From Asterionellopsis glacialis (taxonomy: Eukaryota; Bacillariophyta; Plagiogrammaphyceae; Rhaphoneidales; Asterionellopsidaceae), in the NCBI GenBank assembly GCA_014885115.2, contig WKLE02002069.1, positions 83,463 through 106,500 of the forward strand: a stretch of 23,038 nt of DNA, read 5' to 3'. A program made the position numbers and the translations under genes. Below the pieces are notes generated by a model. That model ran no database searches. It was not told where the DNA came from and saw only the letters and a list, made by a program, of their open reading frames with translations. Position 1 is the stretch's first letter. The number at the start of each line of letters is the position of its first letter. This document shows positions 20,655-23,038 of this stretch, one piece after another.

Positions 20655-21572
20655 ATGCAAAAAATAAGGAAACGTTTCACATATCAAATTGCAAAGCAAG
20701 ATTCCCATGAGGATACTCTATCGTCAATACAGCAAACTCGGCCTCCTAGAAGAAAGACCTATGTCCCTCATGCACACCGGGAGAGTGCGCTGTTGAATCC
20801 CTGCTCTCGATCATTTTGGATTACATCTGCTAAAGTTGATGCTTTTCTTGCTGCTTTTGGAGCAGCTGGAAGTCTTGCACTCCTTCAAGTACTAAATGAT
20901 GTATTCCATTTTCCAGTTGTTGGGTCGTTTCTTGTTTCAAGTTCAATTAAATTCTTCTTCAATCGAAATCCGCCTGATCTCAAAGCATTCGTAACAAGTT
21001 CCCTCATTGCTATACCTTCCGGGATCGTCATGCATTTCATGCGAGATATAATCGGCTCACATGCAAACTTGGTGGCTGTTGCTATAAGCACTTTCGCTGC
21101 AAAACTTTCCGGAGTGATTTGGAGTGCTTCCTCCTATATTATGCTTTATATTGCTGTCAATAGTGGAGATTGGGATACATCATTGCGGGGATTTCCAGTG
21201 AAACATATTGTGGCACCGTATATTACTGGCCATCTTTTTCTGTACGGATTGGCAAGAATGCTTGCACCACTGCGCAATCATGTCTGGTCAAAACTAGTGC
21301 AACGAGAATTTTTTGCAGCAGAAACGAGTCACTTGACGGATCTTCCTGGAAATAAAAGAATTTTCAAACTTCGTGAACTATTTGATCGTCTGGATACCTC
21401 TGGTGACGGTCGATTAGATGCTGACGAACTTCAATCAGCCTTACGAAAGGTAACTGGGAATCGTGTTTCTCTCGAGGAAGCAACGATGATTTTGAAGTCA
21501 GCCGATACCAACAGTGTGGGTTCACTGGATTTTAATGATTTTTGTGCTTGTATAGATAACTTGGTTCGCTAA
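20655..21572 (+). CDS. Membrane protein with C-terminal EF-hand pair
   Basis: A single exon of 305 residues; the ATG at 20655 is the first after an in-frame TAA nine bases upstream. Residues 1-55 are basic and hydrophilic. Residues ~58-205 contain several hydrophobic segments (FLAAFGAAGSLALLQVL, VVGSFLVSSSIKFFF, FVTSSLIAIPSGIVMHF, LVAVAISTFAAKLSGVIW, HIVAPYITGHLFLYGLA). The first three, with GS-x-x-x-SSS and a P-rich loop, loosely recall HPP-family membrane proteins, but I am not sure. Residues 247-258 are a canonical EF-hand loop (DTSGDGRLDADE). Residues 284-295 (DTNSVGSLDFND) form a second, weakened one with Val at position 5 and Asp at position 12. The combination suggests a calcium-responsive membrane transporter or channel; the substrate and membrane are unknown. 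Its 3' end faces the selenoprotein gene. Confidence 0.8.
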   Translation: MQKIRKRFTYQIAKQDSHEDTLSSIQQTRPPRRKTYVPHAHRESALLNPCSRSFWITSAKVDAFLAAFGAAGSLALLQVLNDVFHFPVVGSFLVSSSIKFFFNRNPPDLKAFVTSSLIAIPSGIVMHFMRDIIGSHANLVAVAISTFAAKLSGVIWSASSYIMLYIAVNSGDWDTSLRGFPVKHIVAPYITGHLFLYGLARMLAPLRNHVWSKLVQREFFAAETSHLTDLPGNKRIFKLRELFDRLDTSGDGRLDADELQSALRKVTGNRVSLEEATMILKSADTNSVGSLDFNDFCACIDNLVR

Positions 21573-21781
21573 AGTACAACATCACGAGGCGTTATTTCGA
21601 TCTCATGCTTGACTCTGCACGCCGAGAAAATCAAATTGACTTTGAGGAAAAATTTTTGAACAAAATTTTTCAATCTTTCATCAAATAGAGCAGATATTAG
21701 CTGCACACACCCCCAAAAAGAAAATACACCAGAATCAGGTCTAAGTTATCCTTGAGCTAATAGTTTTATTATTTTTGACCG

Positions 21782-21841
21782 GTCTCCCTTTTCAGTTGTT
21801 CACGTGGTATTAAAAATCATGACAACGTCATTCCGGAGGAC
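21782..21841 (-). promoter_or_regulatory. Candidate SECIS element in the 3' UTR of the TGA-containing gene
   Basis: Read on the minus strand, a lower helix (positions 21841-21835 against 21788-21782, one C·A mismatch) leads to an internal loop. Next is the quartet AUGAC (21831-21827) facing UGAA (21794-21791), matching the AUGAN/KGAR consensus with tandem G·A pairs. Stem II (21826-21818 against 21804-21795) has nine pairs with one bulged A and one G·U. The 13-nt apical loop contains the AA pair at 21811-21810. It starts about 100 nt past the TAG stop and over 600 nt from the TGA. One point does not fit perfectly: AA lies 16 nt from the quartet, farther than the usual 11-13. Confidence 0.65.
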
Positions 21842-21943
21842 AATTCAATAAAATTTTCTTGTATGATTGAATAAAACTTTGTGATGTTTTCGTTCATCTC
21901 TCAATAGTAAAACAAAGCTCTATTGGAATTTGTTTCTTTCATT

Positions 21944-22822
21944 CTAATTCAATACGGTAGCACCAATTTTGGCATCCACAGTTTCAAAAGCTAGCTCCGT
22001 AACACGTTCTACAGTTGCATGTGCCGCGACGGATTCATCATAGTGTGCAAAGACAGTATTTTCTCCATCGAAAATGAAGGTTCCTCCCTGAATAAAGCCT
22101 TGATCTTGTTTCGGAGGAATATAGAAAGCTTTATTCCACTTTCCTAGTACTTCATTAAGTTCTTTCATACCATCCTTTTTTGTAAATCGATCAAGGAATG
22201 CAAATGGTGTTGCGGGTTTGAAAAATAAGGTATCCAAACCTCTGTTGAGGTCAAGGTCATTGTATACAGCATTTTCAGGATCTGCATACAGGGGAAAGTC
22301 TTCGGGTAGACCCAAATGTGACAATAATTCTTTACCAATTTCTGGTTTGCCAATGGATATCATGGCAAAATTAATGCCCTTGGCCAAGAGTTCATCCCTA
22401 CGTTTACTGTATTGTAGGATGACCTCTTGGCACAAGGGTCATCCAAAACTCCGAAGCAATACCACAACCGAAACTCCATTGGTGGATGATGGTTCACCAA
22501 TAAGATTATCGATACTCGTTGTGTCACCATTTACAGTAAAAAAGGTACTTTTTCGTATAGCCTCACGAGGGTTTAAAGACCGAGCTTTAGAGGAGGGATT
22601 TCCTGATAAAACCAATGGAGTTCCACAACCACAATCCTCATCGTCACTCGTTGAAGACTGCACAACCATGGAGGGATGTCTTTGTCTGTCACTTACCAAA
22701 TGATGATAATTGTTATTTTGTAAAGTAGTTGGTGTCAAAAATGCATCGACCGGAGTTGACAGAAGCATAGCACCAACTGCAAGCCCTGGAACTAGGACTG
22801 CTGCAGATTTAGATAGCCTCAT
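21944..22822 (-). CDS. Peroxiredoxin-like (AhpC/TSA-2, PRXL2-type) selenoprotein, probably plastid-targeted
   Basis: One minus-strand frame of 292 codons from the ATG at 22822 to a TAG at 21944, interrupted only by a TGA at 22441-22439 (codon 128). Downstream of the TGA the thioredoxin-like fold continues without a break: PLCQEVILQYSKRRDELL, GINFAMISIGKPEIGKELL, LYADPENAVYNDLDLNRGL, FIQGGTFIFDGENTVFAHYDE. Upstream is SVVVLLRSFG. Plant and bacterial relatives read RHFGCPCC or RSFGCPFC here, so the TGA replaces the first Cys of CxxC, giving U128-P-L-C131. The family is thiol-redox active; the physiological substrate is unclear. Residues 1-27 form a signal peptide (MRLSK, a hydrophobic core, STPVDA) followed by FLTP, the Phe at +1 typical of complex-plastid import. 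Without Sec insertion the product would be a useless 127-residue fragment. A candidate SECIS follows in the 3' flank. Confidence 0.88.
22439..22441 (-). other. In-frame TGA, probable selenocysteine codon
   Basis: The TGA (TTT GGA TGA CCC TTG TGC on the minus strand) is in the same frame as both flanking conserved segments, with no indel and no GT-AG pair that could splice it out while keeping the motif. Its position equals the redox-active Cys of the family. Confidence 0.85.
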
Positions 22823-23038
22823 TGCCACACGTACAGTCTGTGTTTGTTTTCTTTTTCTTTGGACCTTTCTTGTTATTTGCTGCAGTTGTTGTGTTGTTCT
22901 ATATCGCTTTACTAATATCTGACAGAGGAACTCTCTAGAGAAGCAAAATAGGCACTATCGTGGCTCGTGGTTGGATCGTAGGTCCCTAGTTTGAATGTTG
23001 TGTCATTCTAGTTATTCCTACTCGTATTCTACTGTTCT

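Noticed and set aside
22439..22441. The TGA as a pseudogene stop or an intron boundary
   Set aside because: The frame is kept on both sides with no other defect, conserved sequence continues to a natural stop, and no GT-AG pair would remove it. A sequencing error remains possible but does not explain its exact position at the redox Cys.

Overview
The window looks like nuclear DNA of a photosynthetic stramenopile, most likely a diatom. It is AT-rich. Genes lie on both strands with no operon order, and there are few, short GT-AG introns (103, 152 and 190 nt in the three well-supported cases, plus a probable 119-nt one with a TACTAAC branch site). At least one protein begins with a signal peptide followed by an 'A-Phe' cleavage context typical of complex-plastid targeting. 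Some proteins carry the Gln/Ser/Asn-rich low-complexity stretches common in diatoms. Species cannot be fixed from the sequence alone.

Layout. 1-1397: no convincing gene. 1398-3688 (-): two-exon DEAH-box helicase of the DHX15/Prp43 type. 3689-4266: shared upstream region with a GC-rich patch. 4267-6408 (+): long coiled-coil, low-complexity protein. 6587-7541 (-): two-exon methyltransferase of the ATPSCKMT/FAM173 family. 7673-8027: repeat copy A, immediately before 8070-9375 (+), a two-exon class 1A dihydroorotate dehydrogenase with a C-terminal membrane anchor. 9543-11630 (-): N-acetylglutamate synthase. 11912-12277 (-): a doubtful Cys-rich small ORF. 12597-12688: assembly gap. 12690-13985 (+): broken piggyBac-type transposase. 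14495-14836: repeat copy B, same orientation as A, ahead of 15156-16952 (+), an MFS-type transporter. 17002-18120 (-): 2-oxoglutarate/Fe(II) prolyl-hydroxylase-like protein. 18569-19777: unrecognised coding-like sequence with a good intron. 20655-21572 (+): membrane protein with EF-hands. 21944-22822 (-): thioredoxin-fold AhpC/TSA-2 (PRXL2-like) protein with an in-frame TGA.

The main discovery is the last gene. Its reading frame continues through one TGA, which falls exactly where this family has the first Cys of its CxxC redox motif (read as U-P-L-C). A hairpin in the 3' flank at 21782-21841 (-) has the AUGAN...KGAR non-Watson-Crick core expected of a eukaryotic SECIS element. With the N-terminal plastid-type presequence, this points to a plastid-targeted peroxiredoxin-like selenoprotein. 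Two other points stand out. DHODH and NAGS, both serving pathways that use carbamoyl phosphate, are convergent neighbours. The ~350-bp direct repeat lies upstream of two unrelated genes and brackets DHODH, NAGS and the transposase remnant.
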